Source of the DNA: Granulicella tundricola MP5ACTX9 | GTDB lineage: Bacteria; Acidobacteriota; Terriglobia; Terriglobales; Acidobacteriaceae | Reading direction: 5' to 3' | NCBI RefSeq assembly: GCF_000178975.2 | Contig: NC_015064.1 | Location: 1,984,001 to 2,048,000, forward strand | Length of the DNA stretch: 64,000 bases | Shown: positions 8,747 through 19,874 of the stretch, in pieces | Position numbering within the stretch: the stretch's first letter is position 1 | Layout of the letters: each line of letters opens with the position of its first letter | Notes under the pieces: model-generated | Database searches by the model: none | The model's input: the letters and a program-made list of their open reading frames with translations, nothing else | Told to the model about the DNA's origin: nothing | Made by a program: the position numbers and the translations under genes

Positions 8747-11399
8747 TGGCGGCCTCCTCTGGCTCTTCGTCGTTGAGGTCTGTGAGGGTGGTGGGGTTGA
8801 GGCGGCAGAGGATACGCTGCGCGCAGTAGGCGCAGGTCTTGGGGTAGGACTTGGGGAGCACTGCTGTGTCGCCTTCGGCGAAGGATGTGGCGAGCTGCGT
8901 GAGGACGCGGCGCCAGTCTTCAAGCTGGTCTTCCATGGTGGGGAAGTTCATGCGGGAGGTCTTGCCGAAGACGTCGTCGCCGGTGGCGTAGCCCTTGAGG
9001 CAGAGGTCGTCCCCGGCACGGAGGATGGCGAAGGCTATGCCGGCGACGGGTTCTTCCGGCTGGTCTGTGAGGACGGCGTAGAGGGGGAGTTGGGGGGCGT
9101 CGGGGCGGTCGGAGAGCCAGTCCGAGGGGGCGGCCACGCCGGTCTTGTAGTCAAGGATGACGAGGCCGGCGTCGGTCTCGTCTACGCGGTCCATGCGGAG
9201 GGAGAGGGTGAGGGGGCCGAGCTGGGCGTGGCGGTCGGCCTGTTCACGGGCGCGGACGGCGAAGGCGGGGCGGGCGGCTTCCAGGTCGAGCCAAGGGCGA
9301 AGGAGGGTGAGGAGACGGGTGCGTTGGGTGCCGAGGTAGGCCTCGTCCCAGGGGGATTGGGCGAGGCGGTCGGTGCGTTGGAGGGCGTGGTTGATGCAGT
9401 CGGCGAGGAGGGAGTCGCGGGCGGGCAAGGTGAGGGCTTTGAGTTCGCCCTGGTCGTGGATGCAGGACCAGAGTTCTTCCATGACCTTGTGGACCAGGTT
9501 GCCACGGTCGCGCGGGTCGAGGCCGAGGGTGCGGGGCTGGGGCTCGGAGGAGAAGAGACGTTGCTCTGCGAACGCTCGGAAGGCGCAGGCGGCCTGGAGT
9601 TGGAGGATGGTGGCTCCGCCTCTGAGGGGGACGTCTGGGAGGGGGGGGAGGGTGGTTTGGTCGGGAATGATGTCGTATGGTTGCGGGGCCAGCGTTGTGT
9701 GGGCTTCCAGGGCTTTTAGGGGAGTGAGTTTGAGGGCGGTGACTGACGGGGATGGGCGTTGGTGGGCTTCGTCTACCTGGACGGCGTAGCTGAAGATGAC
9801 CTGGGAGGCGGAGTGGGCGATGCGGGTGGTGAGGGTTTGGGCGGCGGCCTGGGATTGGGTGGGGTCGGAGCCGGGGATGTTCAGGGCTCGTTGGAGCTGC
9901 CAGGGGATGAGTGGGGAGGTTGAGGGTGGGTTGGGCCAGGTGAGGTCGCCGGCGGAGAGGAACCAGAGGGCGTCGAAGGGGACTGCGCCGATCTCAAGTG
10001 GGCCCAAGATCTGGATGGGGGCGTTGTGGGATTCGGGGGCAAAGATGGTCTGGTCGAGGATGCGGGTGAAGGTGGCGAGGGCTGCTGCGGCGGTGGGATG
10101 GGTGCCGTCGAAGTCGAGGGTGGCGAGCTCGTCTAGGGCGCTGGAGAAGCGGCGGTGAGTCTGGAAGGCGAGGGAGTCGAGGGGTGCGGTGCGGGTCCAG
10201 CCGGCGGATTCTAGGAGGGCGCGGAAGGTGTCGGACCAGGCGGCGTGGGATTGCTGGGTGGGGAGGTCGGACTTTGCGGTGCGGTGCAGGGCGCGGAGGC
10301 GGGCGGAGAGGCTGGGGAGGGTGGCCGGGAGGAGTGCGAGGAGGGCTTCGAGGGTGAGCTCGGGGCGGAGGAGGCGGGTCTGGCGGAGGGTGAAGGCGTC
10401 GAACTCGGCTGCGGCGAGCTGCTCAATGGGGGTTATGAGGTAGGGGGAGAGGAGGAGGGTGCTGATGGTGTCGAGAGGCAGGGGGGAGAGGGTGAAGGTG
10501 AGGAGGTTGAGGGCGGTGGCGGCGAGGGCGGTGTGGGAGAGGGGCTGACCGAGGGCAAACTCGAAGGGGGTAGGTGTGGCGGGGGTGGGGAAGCGCTGGA
10601 GCTCGGGGGACAGGGTCTGGGCGAAGATGCGGGTGATCTCCGGGCGGCGGGATTCGAGGTCCGGGACTACTACGGCTATGCGGGATTCCGGGTTGGCGGA
10701 GAGGGTCTGGGCGATCCAGTTTGCGGCGGTGAGGAGTTCTGAGCGTGGATCTGCGGCGGCGTGGAGGTGGGGGGGGGCGGGGGTGGTGGTCTGGTGGTGG
10801 GCTACGGGGGAGAGGGTGTCGAAGAGGGTCTGGTGGGCGGGGAGGAGGGTGTCGAAGTCCAGGAGGAGGAGACCGGCGGGGGGGATGGGGAGATTGACGG
10901 TGGCGGTGAGGAGTTCGGGGAGCTGGGCGGGGGAGAGGTAGGCCTGGCGGAGGCAGAGGCGCTGGAAGGTCTGGGCCCAGCGCTCGAAGGCTCGGGTGTC
11001 TGTGCTGGTGGCGGAGCCGGGGAGGCGGGTACGGCCGTTGTGGAGGCAGAGGGTGCGCCAAGCGGAGGCGGCCATGCTGGCTAGGGAGTCGGGGGAGCGG
11101 AGGCCGGAGACCTCGGGGTCGGAGGTGATGATCTGGCGCCAGAGGACGTGCTCCTGGGTGGGGTTGAGGAGGAGACGGTCGGCCTGGCCGGTGACGGTGA
11201 GGCGGTGCCAGAGGGTGGTGAGCCAGGAGTCCAGGGGGTGGATCTCGGGTGGGGTCCAGGTGGGGATGCCGGAGGCTCGCTGGTGGAGGTCGTAGGCGAG
11301 GCGGAGGGTGCGTGCGGCTCGCTGGCCGGGGGTGAGGATGGTCACGCCACGGGAGATGGCTTCCGCGATGACTGGAGGCAGGGTGGTGACGGACTGCAT
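8739..11399 (-). CDS. addB: AddB-type PD-(D/E)XK nuclease / inactive helicase
   Basis: Partner of AddA. The product is about 886 aa, shorter than Bacillus AddB. The N-terminus (ILTPGQRAARTLR) lacks a canonical Walker A, as in the short AddB forms, so it is unlikely to hydrolyse ATP. The C-terminal nuclease has VILDYKTG as its D-x-K core. A cysteine before the nuclease (LQAACAFRAFAEQRL) together with three near the end (CAYCAQRILCR) fits the iron-sulfur staple known in AddB nucleases. I use the ATG at 11399; a GTG at 11429 would add ten residues, and neither has a well-spaced ribosome-binding site. It overlaps addA by 8 bases. Confidence 0.88.
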   Translation of the reverse strand: MQSVTTLPPVIAEAISRGVTILTPGQRAARTLRLAYDLHQRASGIPTWTPPEIHPLDSWLTTLWHRLTVTGQADRLLLNPTQEHVLWRQIITSDPEVSGLRSPDSLASMAASAWRTLCLHNGRTRLPGSATSTDTRAFERWAQTFQRLCLRQAYLSPAQLPELLTATVNLPIPPAGLLLLDFDTLLPAHQTLFDTLSPVAHHQTTTPAPPHLHAAADPRSELLTAANWIAQTLSANPESRIAVVVPDLESRRPEITRIFAQTLSPELQRFPTPATPTPFEFALGQPLSHTALAATALNLLTFTLSPLPLDTISTLLLSPYLITPIEQLAAAEFDAFTLRQTRLLRPELTLEALLALLPATLPSLSARLRALHRTAKSDLPTQQSHAAWSDTFRALLESAGWTRTAPLDSLAFQTHRRFSSALDELATLDFDGTHPTAAAALATFTRILDQTIFAPESHNAPIQILGPLEIGAVPFDALWFLSAGDLTWPNPPSTSPLIPWQLQRALNIPGSDPTQSQAAAQTLTTRIAHSASQVIFSYAVQVDEAHQRPSPSVTALKLTPLKALEAHTTLAPQPYDIIPDQTTLPPLPDVPLRGGATILQLQAACAFRAFAEQRLFSSEPQPRTLGLDPRDRGNLVHKVMEELWSCIHDQGELKALTLPARDSLLADCINHALQRTDRLAQSPWDEAYLGTQRTRLLTLLRPWLDLEAARPAFAVRAREQADRHAQLGPLTLSLRMDRVDETDAGLVILDYKTGVAAPSDWLSDRPDAPQLPLYAVLTDQPEEPVAGIAFAILRAGDDLCLKGYATGDDVFGKTSRMNFPTMEDQLEDWRRVLTQLATSFAEGDTAVLPKSYPKTCAYCAQRILCRLNPTTLTDLNDEEPEEAAIA

Positions 11400-11442
11400 G
11401 ATCTGTTTATACAGGCGGGTACCCCCCACCTCCCTCTGAAAT

Positions 11443-11516
11443 GTGCAAAGTCTTCATTCTATTGAGGTTAAGTCTGGACATCGCTTTGTAAAGTCTTGAG
11501 AAGAAAGGTCTTGTGC
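11443..11516 (+). repeat. Dispersed AGTCTTCA-type intergenic repeat, copy 1
   Basis: Three modules: GTGCAAAGTCTTCA (11443), GAGGTTAAGTCTGGACATC (11464) and TAAAGTCTT near 11489. The same order recurs at 40879 and, without the last module, at 23959. It fills the gap between the start of addB and the end of the MFS gene; no coding role is seen. Confidence 0.7.
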
Positions 11517-11538
11517 TCATCATGAGACCCTGGCGGAT

Positions 11539-12714
11539 TCAGGGGTGTGTGGACTCGGCTGAGGCGGGGAGGAAGCTGAGGGCGAGCATGACGATGGCGA
11601 CTGCGATGGGGACGATGAGGGCGACCTGGAGTCCCCCGGCGTGGGTGGAGATGACGCCCATGAGCCAGGGGAGGGCGGCGGCTCCGAGGCCGGAGACGGC
11701 CATCACGACGCCTGCTTTACGGGCGGGAGGGCGATGGGCCATGAGGAGAGCGAAGGTCGCGGGGAAGATGGGGGCGAGGGCGATGCCGAGGAGGACGGCG
11801 AGGGTGGCGATGACGGAGGCGTGGCGGGAGGTGGCGAGGGCTGCGGCGAGAAGGGCAGAGAGGATGAGGGCGATGCGCTGGAGGGTGCGCTCGCGCATGC
11901 GGAGGAGGAGCCAGGTGGCGATGGCTCGGCCGGCGGTGAGGCCGGAGAGGAGCAGGACCATGGTGTACTCGCTGAGCGCGAGGGAGTTGACGCCGAAGCG
12001 GAGGGCGAAGGTGGTGAGCCAGGCGGAGAGGCAGGTTTCGAGACCGCCGTAGAGGAAGAGGAGGGTGATGAAGTAGAGGAAGATGGCGGTGGGGAGGGAT
12101 TGTGCTGGTCCGGGTGAAGCAGATTCCTCCCCTTCGGCTTCGCTCAGGGTGCGGAATGACAAATCGAAGTTATTGCGGAGTTCGATGAGGAGGAGGATGG
12201 CGAGGAGGAGGAAGCAGAGGGCGAAGATGAGGAGGAGGTTCGAGAGGGCGAAGTGGGGGGTGAGCCACGCGGCGAGGACGGGCGAGAGGAGCGCGCCGAA
12301 GCTCCAGGTGAAGTTGAGGCGGGAGAGAGCGGAGCCTCGGTTCTGGGTGAAGCGGTTGCCGGCGGTGATATTGATGGTAGTGATGACTCGACCGACTCCA
12401 AAGCCGCCGATGACGAGGCCGATGCAGGCGAGCGGGAGGGATGGGGCCAGGGCGAAGAGGGTGAAGCCGATGGCTCCGGCGGCGAGGCCTAAGAGGGTTC
12501 CAGTGCGGAGGCGGTGGGAGGTGGTGATTCCACCGAGGAAGGAGCCGGCGAACTGGGCCATGAGGAGGAGACCGGTGTGGGCGTCGTCCAGGTGCCAGCG
12601 CTGGGAGAGAAGCGGGAGGATGGGGCCGAGGAGCATGGTGCCCAGTCCGGTGAGGACGAAGGCGAGGTGCATGACGGGGGTGGAGGGAACTTCGTGGGGT
12701 TGAGGTGTGGGCAT
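11539..12714 (-). CDS. MFS transporter with a repeat-derived insert in the central loop
   Basis: Major-facilitator permease of 391 aa with about twelve hydrophobic segments, beginning MPTPQPHEVPSTPVMHLAF. The first segment runs VLTGLGTMLLGPILPLL. The pattern resembles the fucose-permease/sugar-efflux branch, but the substrate cannot be read from sequence. At residues about 184-199, where the cytoplasmic loop between helices 6 and 7 should be, the protein contains DLSFRTLSEAEGEE. This is the translation of a dispersed DNA repeat also found after the Sco gene. The reading frame is intact, so the loop seems to tolerate it. The gene stands alone on the minus strand, with repeats on both sides. 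Confidence 0.88.
   Translation of the reverse strand: MPTPQPHEVPSTPVMHLAFVLTGLGTMLLGPILPLLSQRWHLDDAHTGLLLMAQFAGSFLGGITTSHRLRTGTLLGLAAGAIGFTLFALAPSLPLACIGLVIGGFGVGRVITTINITAGNRFTQNRGSALSRLNFTWSFGALLSPVLAAWLTPHFALSNLLLIFALCFLLLAILLLIELRNNFDLSFRTLSEAEGEESASPGPAQSLPTAIFLYFITLLFLYGGLETCLSAWLTTFALRFGVNSLALSEYTMVLLLSGLTAGRAIATWLLLRMRERTLQRIALILSALLAAALATSRHASVIATLAVLLGIALAPIFPATFALLMAHRPPARKAGVVMAVSGLGAAALPWLMGVISTHAGGLQVALIVPIAVAIVMLALSFLPASAESTHP
12119..12163 (+). repeat. GGAATGACAA-type dispersed repeat inside the MFS coding region
   Basis: GCAGATTCCTCC at 12119 and GGAATGACAAATC near 12152 flank a pyrimidine-rich centre. The same ends (GCAGGTTCCTCC and GGAATGACAAGC) occur at 13858-13890. Here the element is translated in frame within an MFS transporter. 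Confidence 0.75.
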
Positions 12715-12776
12715 GGGTGACGGGTTTAGGGTGAGGATAGCTTAGTTGTGGGGTTGGGGTGGTGGGGGTCGTGGAA

Positions 12777-12811
12777 ACCCACGTCCCAGAATCGGGACAT
12801 GGGGCACCCGG
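12777..12811 (+). repeat. Palindromic CCCACGTCCC/GGGACGTGGG repeat with GCACCCGG tail, copy 1
   Basis: CCCACGTCCC, then the six-base loop AGAATC, then GGGACATGGG (one mismatch in the stem), then GCACCCGG. Further copies lie at 33615, 36330 and 37516, all in the same orientation. This one is in the intergenic space before the Sco gene. Translated, it gives a run of residues (THVPESGHGAPG) that should not be taken as the start of the Sco protein. Confidence 0.85.
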
Positions 12812-12858
12812 GTTGGTGGCTGGTACAGGAAGACGGTCGTTTGCTTCCGCAAACGATA

Positions 12859-12907
12859 CCCCACCCTGTCCGACGATGAGACTGTCGTCCGAGGCTGGGG
12901 CACCCGG
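12859..12907 (+). repeat. Degenerate relative of the GGGGCACCCGG repeat
   Basis: Begins CCCCACCCTGTCC and ends GGGGCACCCGG, the same tail as the palindromic family, but the inner stem is only partial (CGAC/GTCG). It sits about 30 bases before the Sco start and may be a second repeat type or a decayed copy. Confidence 0.4.
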
Positions 12908-12935
12908 CGTGATGGGGCGGCGGTATCATCTTTGT

Positions 12936-13850
12936 ATGAAGAATGTGGTGGTTCGGGTTTTTGTGGTGGCTTTGGTTTGTCTTGGGTTGGGAGTTACCGG
13001 TTGCCGGAAGGGTGGGGGCGGCGATGCGGGTGTGGCTTCGGGGACGAAGGTGTACTCGATGCGGGGGAAGATTCTGGAGGTCGATCCTGGGTCGGGTGAG
13101 ATTACGGTGGATCATAAGGCGATTCCGGGGTTTATGGATGCGATGGCGATGCCTTATAAGCTGGCGGATGCCTCGACGATCAGCGAGATGCATGTGGGGG
13201 ATGTGATTACGGCCCGGGTGCTGGTGCAGGATACGCCGGGTGGGCCGTATAAGACTCAGCTGGATCATGTTGTTGTGGTGGCGCAGGCGAGGCCGGATAA
13301 TGTGCCGAAGGTGCAGTATCACTCACCTACAGCGGGCGAGGAGGTGCCGGACTTCAAGCTGCTGAACCAGAGCGGGAAGACGGTTCATCTCGCACAGTTC
13401 AAAGGGAAGGTGCTGCTGCTGACGTTTATCTATACGCGTTGTCCGATGGCGGATTTTTGTCCTCGAATGAGTGAGAACTTTGCGGAGATCGACCGGGGAC
13501 TGGCGAAGGATAAGGACGTCTATGCGAAGACGCACCTGCTGAGCGTGAGCTTTGACCCGGCGTACGACACGCCGAAGGTGCTGCGGAGCTACGGCGGGGC
13601 GCATACGGGGCGGTTTACGGAAGAAGACTTCAAGCATTGGGACTTTGCTGCTCCTACGCTGGCCGAGCTACCGAAGATGGAGGAGTGGTTCGACGTGGGG
13701 GTGACGGGAGCGGGCGATCCGCAGACGTTGATGCACTCGCTTTCTACGGTGCTGATTGGGAAGGATGGGAAGGTGATTGGGTGGTATCCGCAGAAGGACT
13801 GGCAGGTGGGGGAGATGGAAGAGGCGGTGAAGAAGGCTGCGGGGGCTTAG
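12936..13850 (+). CDS. Copper-handling lipoprotein: CusF-like domain fused to Sco1/SenC
   Basis: The ATG at 12936 gives a 304-aa product with a lipoprotein signal ending in VTGC (Cys22-23 region), so it should be anchored in a membrane facing the periplasm. Residues about 38-110 resemble a CusF copper-binding domain (GKILEVDPGSGEITVDHKAI followed by a Met-rich PGFMDAMAMPY). Residues about 125-300 are a Sco1/SenC thioredoxin fold, which delivers copper to cytochrome oxidase. The Sco cysteines read CPMADFCP, that is C-x5-C rather than the common C-x3-C, and the third ligand is the His in LMHSLSTVLI. It stands alone; no oxidase genes are in view. Family is firm, substrate inferred. Confidence 0.9.
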   Translation: MKNVVVRVFVVALVCLGLGVTGCRKGGGGDAGVASGTKVYSMRGKILEVDPGSGEITVDHKAIPGFMDAMAMPYKLADASTISEMHVGDVITARVLVQDTPGGPYKTQLDHVVVVAQARPDNVPKVQYHSPTAGEEVPDFKLLNQSGKTVHLAQFKGKVLLLTFIYTRCPMADFCPRMSENFAEIDRGLAKDKDVYAKTHLLSVSFDPAYDTPKVLRSYGGAHTGRFTEEDFKHWDFAAPTLAELPKMEEWFDVGVTGAGDPQTLMHSLSTVLIGKDGKVIGWYPQKDWQVGEMEEAVKKAAGA

Positions 13851-13854
13851 AAAA

Positions 13855-13890
13855 CTGCAGGTTCCTCCGCTGCGCTGCGGAATGACAAGC
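13855..13890 (+). repeat. GGAATGACAA-type dispersed repeat, intergenic copy
   Basis: CTGCAGGTTCCTCCGCTGCG is followed by CTGCGGAATGACAAGC; a partial second end (AGCGGAATGACAAACA) follows at about 13917. It lies just after the Sco stop codon and matches the copy embedded in the MFS gene at 12119. Confidence 0.7.
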
Positions 13891-13984
13891 AAAATGATGA
13901 CAGCAAGAGCAAGAATGAGCGGAATGACAAACACATGCGTATCTTTATGGATACATAGACTGAATACATGATGAGGGGTGATGG

Positions 13985-14371
13985 ATGGCTAAGTTGACGA
14001 TTGTGTTTGGGGTGTTGCTGGTGGCTGTGGGGGTGGCGGGGTTTGTGTTGACGGGGAGCCACGCTCCTACGGCTTTGATTCCGAGCTTGATTGGCGTGAT
14101 TCTGGCTGTTTGCGGTGGCGTGGCGAACACTCCCGATGCGAAGAAGCGCGCGCTATGGATGCATATTGCGGTCACAGTAGGGCTGCTGGGCTTTCTGGGG
14201 ACGATTAAAAGTGCGTTTGATGTGTTTGCTTTGGCGCATGGCAAGGAGTTCGCGCATCCAATTGCGGTCGAAGAGAAGGCCGGTACTTGCCTGATCTGTC
14301 TTTTGTTCGTGGCGTTCTGTATTCGTTCGTTTATTGAGGCGCGGCGTGCGCGGGTTGGCGGCGGGGTTTAG
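13985..14371 (+). CDS. Small hypothetical inner-membrane protein
   Basis: A 128-aa protein with four predicted membrane segments: residues about 4-22, 28-46, 58-75 and 98-114. It has a short charged C-terminus (RSFIEARRARVGG). Two cysteines sit in the last segment (GTCLICLLFVAFC). I do not recognise a characterised family, although compact four-helix proteins like this are frequent in Acidobacteria and Planctomycetes. The ATG at 13985 follows GAGGGGTGATGG, a reasonable ribosome-binding region. It lies 30 bases before the MsbA-like exporter on the same strand and may be cotranscribed with it. Confidence 0.72.
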   Translation: MAKLTIVFGVLLVAVGVAGFVLTGSHAPTALIPSLIGVILAVCGGVANTPDAKKRALWMHIAVTVGLLGFLGTIKSAFDVFALAHGKEFAHPIAVEEKAGTCLICLLFVAFCIRSFIEARRARVGGGV

Positions 14372-14401
14372 GTTCCTGCCGGGTTGAGAGAGGCTTAGGG
14401 T

Positions 14402-16303
14402 ATGGCTGGACTATTTAATTCTTCAAGCCTCAATGGGGGTATGCCTTCGGCGGATCGTCCGTCTCGTGGGACCGGCAAGGCGACGGTGGCGGCTTTGACG
14501 GCTGGTCGACCCAAGCCGGGGTTGAAGAAGGTGTGGCCGCAGATCTGGGCGTTGGTGAAGCCGCGGATGGGCCTGCTGGGGATCAGCTTTGCGCTCATGG
14601 TGGTGAACCGGGCGTGTGGGCTGGTGCTGCCGGCTTCCTTCAAGTCTCTGATCGACGGGGTGATGACCCATCATGACCTGAAGCTGCTGCCGAAGATCGT
14701 GGGTTTTGTGGTGGGCGCGACGGTGCTCCAGGGGTTGACGTCTTACCTGTTGACGCAACTGCTCTCCAAGGCGGGACAGCGACTGATTGCAGAGTTGCGG
14801 ATGCAGGTGCAGTCGCATATTGGGCGGCTTCCGGTTTCGTTCTTCGACGAGAACCGGACCGGGACGCTGGTGGCACGGATCATGACGGACGTTGAAGGCG
14901 TGCGGAACCTGATCGGGACGGGCGTGATCGATTTCTTTGGCGGGGTGCTGACGGCGATCTTCGCGTTCTGCTATTTGATCTCGCTGAGCGTGAAGATGAC
15001 GGCGCTGACGTTCTGCATCCTGGTGGCATTTGCTCTGATTCTGCAACGTGCGTTCAATACGATTCGGCCGATCTTCCGGGAGCGGTCCAAGATCAATGCG
15101 GATGTGACGGGACGGCTGACGGAGTCGCTGGGCGGCGTGCGGGTGGTGAAGGGGTATCACGCAGAGGAGAGCGAGGCGCGGGTCTTTGGGGCGGGGGTGG
15201 GACGGCTGCTGGATAACGTGCTGTCTTCGATTCGGGCGCAGTCGTTCATGAGCCTGGCGAGCACGACGGTGCTGGGGGTGGTGACGGCGTTGATCATGTA
15301 CCTGGGTGGCCATGAGGTAGTGGCGGGCAAGCTGACGACGGGCGGCTATGTGACGTACATGGCTTTCCTGGCGTTCATGGTGGCGCCGGTGGCGCAGTTG
15401 GTCTCGATTGGAACGCAGTTGACGGAGGCCATGGCGGGACTGGATCGGACGACGGAGATCCTGGGCGAGATGGAGGAGGATGGGGGGCCGGAGCGGAGGG
15501 TGACGCTCGATACGATCAAAGGCGATGTGGTGTTTGAGGATGTGCTGTTCGAGTACGAGGCGGGCAAGCCGGTGCTGCATGGGATTGGGTTCGAGTCTAA
15601 GCCGGGGACGGTGACGGCGCTGGTGGGATCGAGCGGGTCTGGGAAGTCGACGATTATTTCCCTGGTGTGCGGATTCCATGTGGCGACGGGCGGCAGGATT
15701 CTGGTGGATGGGGTGGATCTGGGTACGGTGCGGTTGAGCAGCTATCGTGAGCAGCTGGGCGTGGTGCTGCAGGAGACGTTTCTGTTCGATGGGACGATCC
15801 GGGAGAATGTGCTGTTTTCACGGCCGAATGCCGGCGAAGGGCGGCTGATAGAGGCTTGCAGGATTGCACGGGTGGATGAGTTTGCGGAACGGTTTCCGGA
15901 AGGGTATGACACGATCGTGGGGGAGCGCGGGGTGAAGCTTTCCGGCGGGCAGCGGCAGAGGATCTCGATTGCCCGGGCGATCCTGGCGGACCCGCGGATT
16001 CTGATTCTGGATGAGGCTACGAGCTCACTGGACTCTGAGAGCGAGGCGATGATCCAGGGGGGACTGAATCACCTGATGAAGGGGCGGACTACGTTCGTGA
16101 TCGCGCACCGGCTTTCTACGATTCGGAAGGCGGATCAGATTCTTGTGGTGGAGCAGGGGAACATCGTGGAGAGAGGGACGCATGAGTCGCTTTATGCGCT
16201 GGGGGGACGGTACTTTGATCTTTATACCCGGCAGCATGGGTTGGAGACGAATCTGTTTCTTGCGCCGGGTGAAGGGGATAAGGTTGAGGCGGCTGCTGGG
16301 TAG
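14402..16303 (+). CDS. ABC exporter, MsbA/multidrug type (membrane and ATPase domains fused)
   Basis: A 633-aa half-transporter that should act as a homodimer in the inner membrane, exporting lipid or hydrophobic substrates. After a polar lead of about 45 residues come six membrane helices (residues about 55-350). The ATPase follows: Walker A GSSGSGKS, Q-loop VVLQETFLFDGTI, signature LSGGQRQRISIARAI, Walker B ILILDEATSSLD and the switch His in VIAHRLSTI. The SxFDENRTGTLVARIMTD segment is typical of MsbA-like exporters. The gene ends at a strong bidirectional terminator facing secA. Substrate is unknown; a lipid A-core flippase role is possible but unproven. Confidence 0.93.
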   Translation: MAGLFNSSSLNGGMPSADRPSRGTGKATVAALTAGRPKPGLKKVWPQIWALVKPRMGLLGISFALMVVNRACGLVLPASFKSLIDGVMTHHDLKLLPKIVGFVVGATVLQGLTSYLLTQLLSKAGQRLIAELRMQVQSHIGRLPVSFFDENRTGTLVARIMTDVEGVRNLIGTGVIDFFGGVLTAIFAFCYLISLSVKMTALTFCILVAFALILQRAFNTIRPIFRERSKINADVTGRLTESLGGVRVVKGYHAEESEARVFGAGVGRLLDNVLSSIRAQSFMSLASTTVLGVVTALIMYLGGHEVVAGKLTTGGYVTYMAFLAFMVAPVAQLVSIGTQLTEAMAGLDRTTEILGEMEEDGGPERRVTLDTIKGDVVFEDVLFEYEAGKPVLHGIGFESKPGTVTALVGSSGSGKSTIISLVCGFHVATGGRILVDGVDLGTVRLSSYREQLGVVLQETFLFDGTIRENVLFSRPNAGEGRLIEACRIARVDEFAERFPEGYDTIVGERGVKLSGGQRQRISIARAILADPRILILDEATSSLDSESEAMIQGGLNHLMKGRTTFVIAHRLSTIRKADQILVVEQGNIVERGTHESLYALGGRYFDLYTRQHGLETNLFLAPGEGDKVEAAAG

Positions 16304-16324
16304 GGCTTGCTGACTGCAAAGAGA

Positions 16325-16357
16325 AAGAGGATAAGAGCTAGGCTCTTATCCTCTTTT
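16325..16357 (+). terminator. Bidirectional terminator between the ABC exporter and secA
   Basis: A perfect 14-bp stem, AAGAGGATAAGAGC (16325-16338) with GCTCTTATCCTCTT (16342-16355), closes a 3-base loop. It has T-rich ends on both strands and lies between convergent genes, so it can serve both. Confidence 0.9.
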
Positions 16358-16376
16358 GTTATGAGTGATGATTTGT

Positions 16377-19370
<2,994 letters not shown>

Positions 19371-19477
19371 GAGGGTGTGTCCTTATAGGCTGCGGCCCGG
19401 ATGGGGCGGGCGAGAAGCTGGGTGCGCTCAGAGATGGAGTGTGAGCGTGGATGACTTGATGGGGGAGGGAAACGCCG

Positions 19478-19768
19478 TCAGGGGGCGTTGGGTGCGTGGG
19501 TGAGAAGCGCGGCAGCCGAAAGGGGGACGGCTGGCGCGGGAGATGCGGCGGGGATCGATGCGTTGGAACGATCCGGGAAGACGGGCGGGACGGGGACCTT
19601 GCGGGGTGCGGGCCGGGTGGCCGGTGCAAGGTCTCGGGGTTCTGTCAGCTCTGAGGCGGCCAGGTGCTGGGCCGGTGTGCTGGACGGCAGGATGGCCGCG
19701 ATGAGGGTGTGGGCGTGCATCGGCGAAGCGGAAAGCAGGATCGCGGCGATGACGAACACGGCGTACAT
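19478..19768 (-). CDS. Possible small secreted protein upstream of secA
   Basis: The 500-base gap between secA and the next plus-strand gene holds a 96-codon minus-strand frame. It begins with a credible signal peptide (MYAVFVIAAILLSASPMHAH) and continues as a Pro/Ala-rich, low-complexity chain (PATRPAPRKVPVPPVFPD). The ATG at 19768 has no good ribosome-binding site and I recognise no homologue. The signal peptide and its placement about 110 bases before secA are the only support. Codon composition resembles a mere GC-rich open frame, so it may not be a gene. Confidence 0.4.
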   Translation of the reverse strand: MYAVFVIAAILLSASPMHAHTLIAAILPSSTPAQHLAASELTEPRDLAPATRPAPRKVPVPPVFPDRSNASIPAASPAPAVPLSAAALLTHAPNAP

Positions 19769-19874
19769 AAGCTAAAGGGTAACATTTGCGGGGTTGTGGG
19801 AGGAAGGTGGCGGAGGTGGGATAGAGAAGGGAGTCGGGAGCACGTATTCTCAATCCAAGATTCAGTTGGTAGGT

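Noticed and set aside
8070..9719. A 549-codon plus-strand open frame across the addA/addB junction
   Set aside because: It lies opposite two well-supported genes, has Gly/Glu/Val-rich low-complexity composition and no domain. It is a consequence of high GC.
12759..12935. N-terminal extension of the Sco protein
   Set aside because: Its codons are the translation of palindromic repeats (THVPESGHGAPG); the lipoprotein signal starts at 12936.
13847..14062. Minus-strand 71-codon frame after the Sco gene
   Set aside because: It consists mainly of translated GGAATGACAA repeat (CLSFRS units) and overlaps the small membrane protein gene.
19488..19775. Plus-strand 95-codon frame opposite the small secreted protein candidate
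   Set aside because: No start signal and random Gly/Arg/Ala composition; the minus-strand frame at least has a signal peptide.
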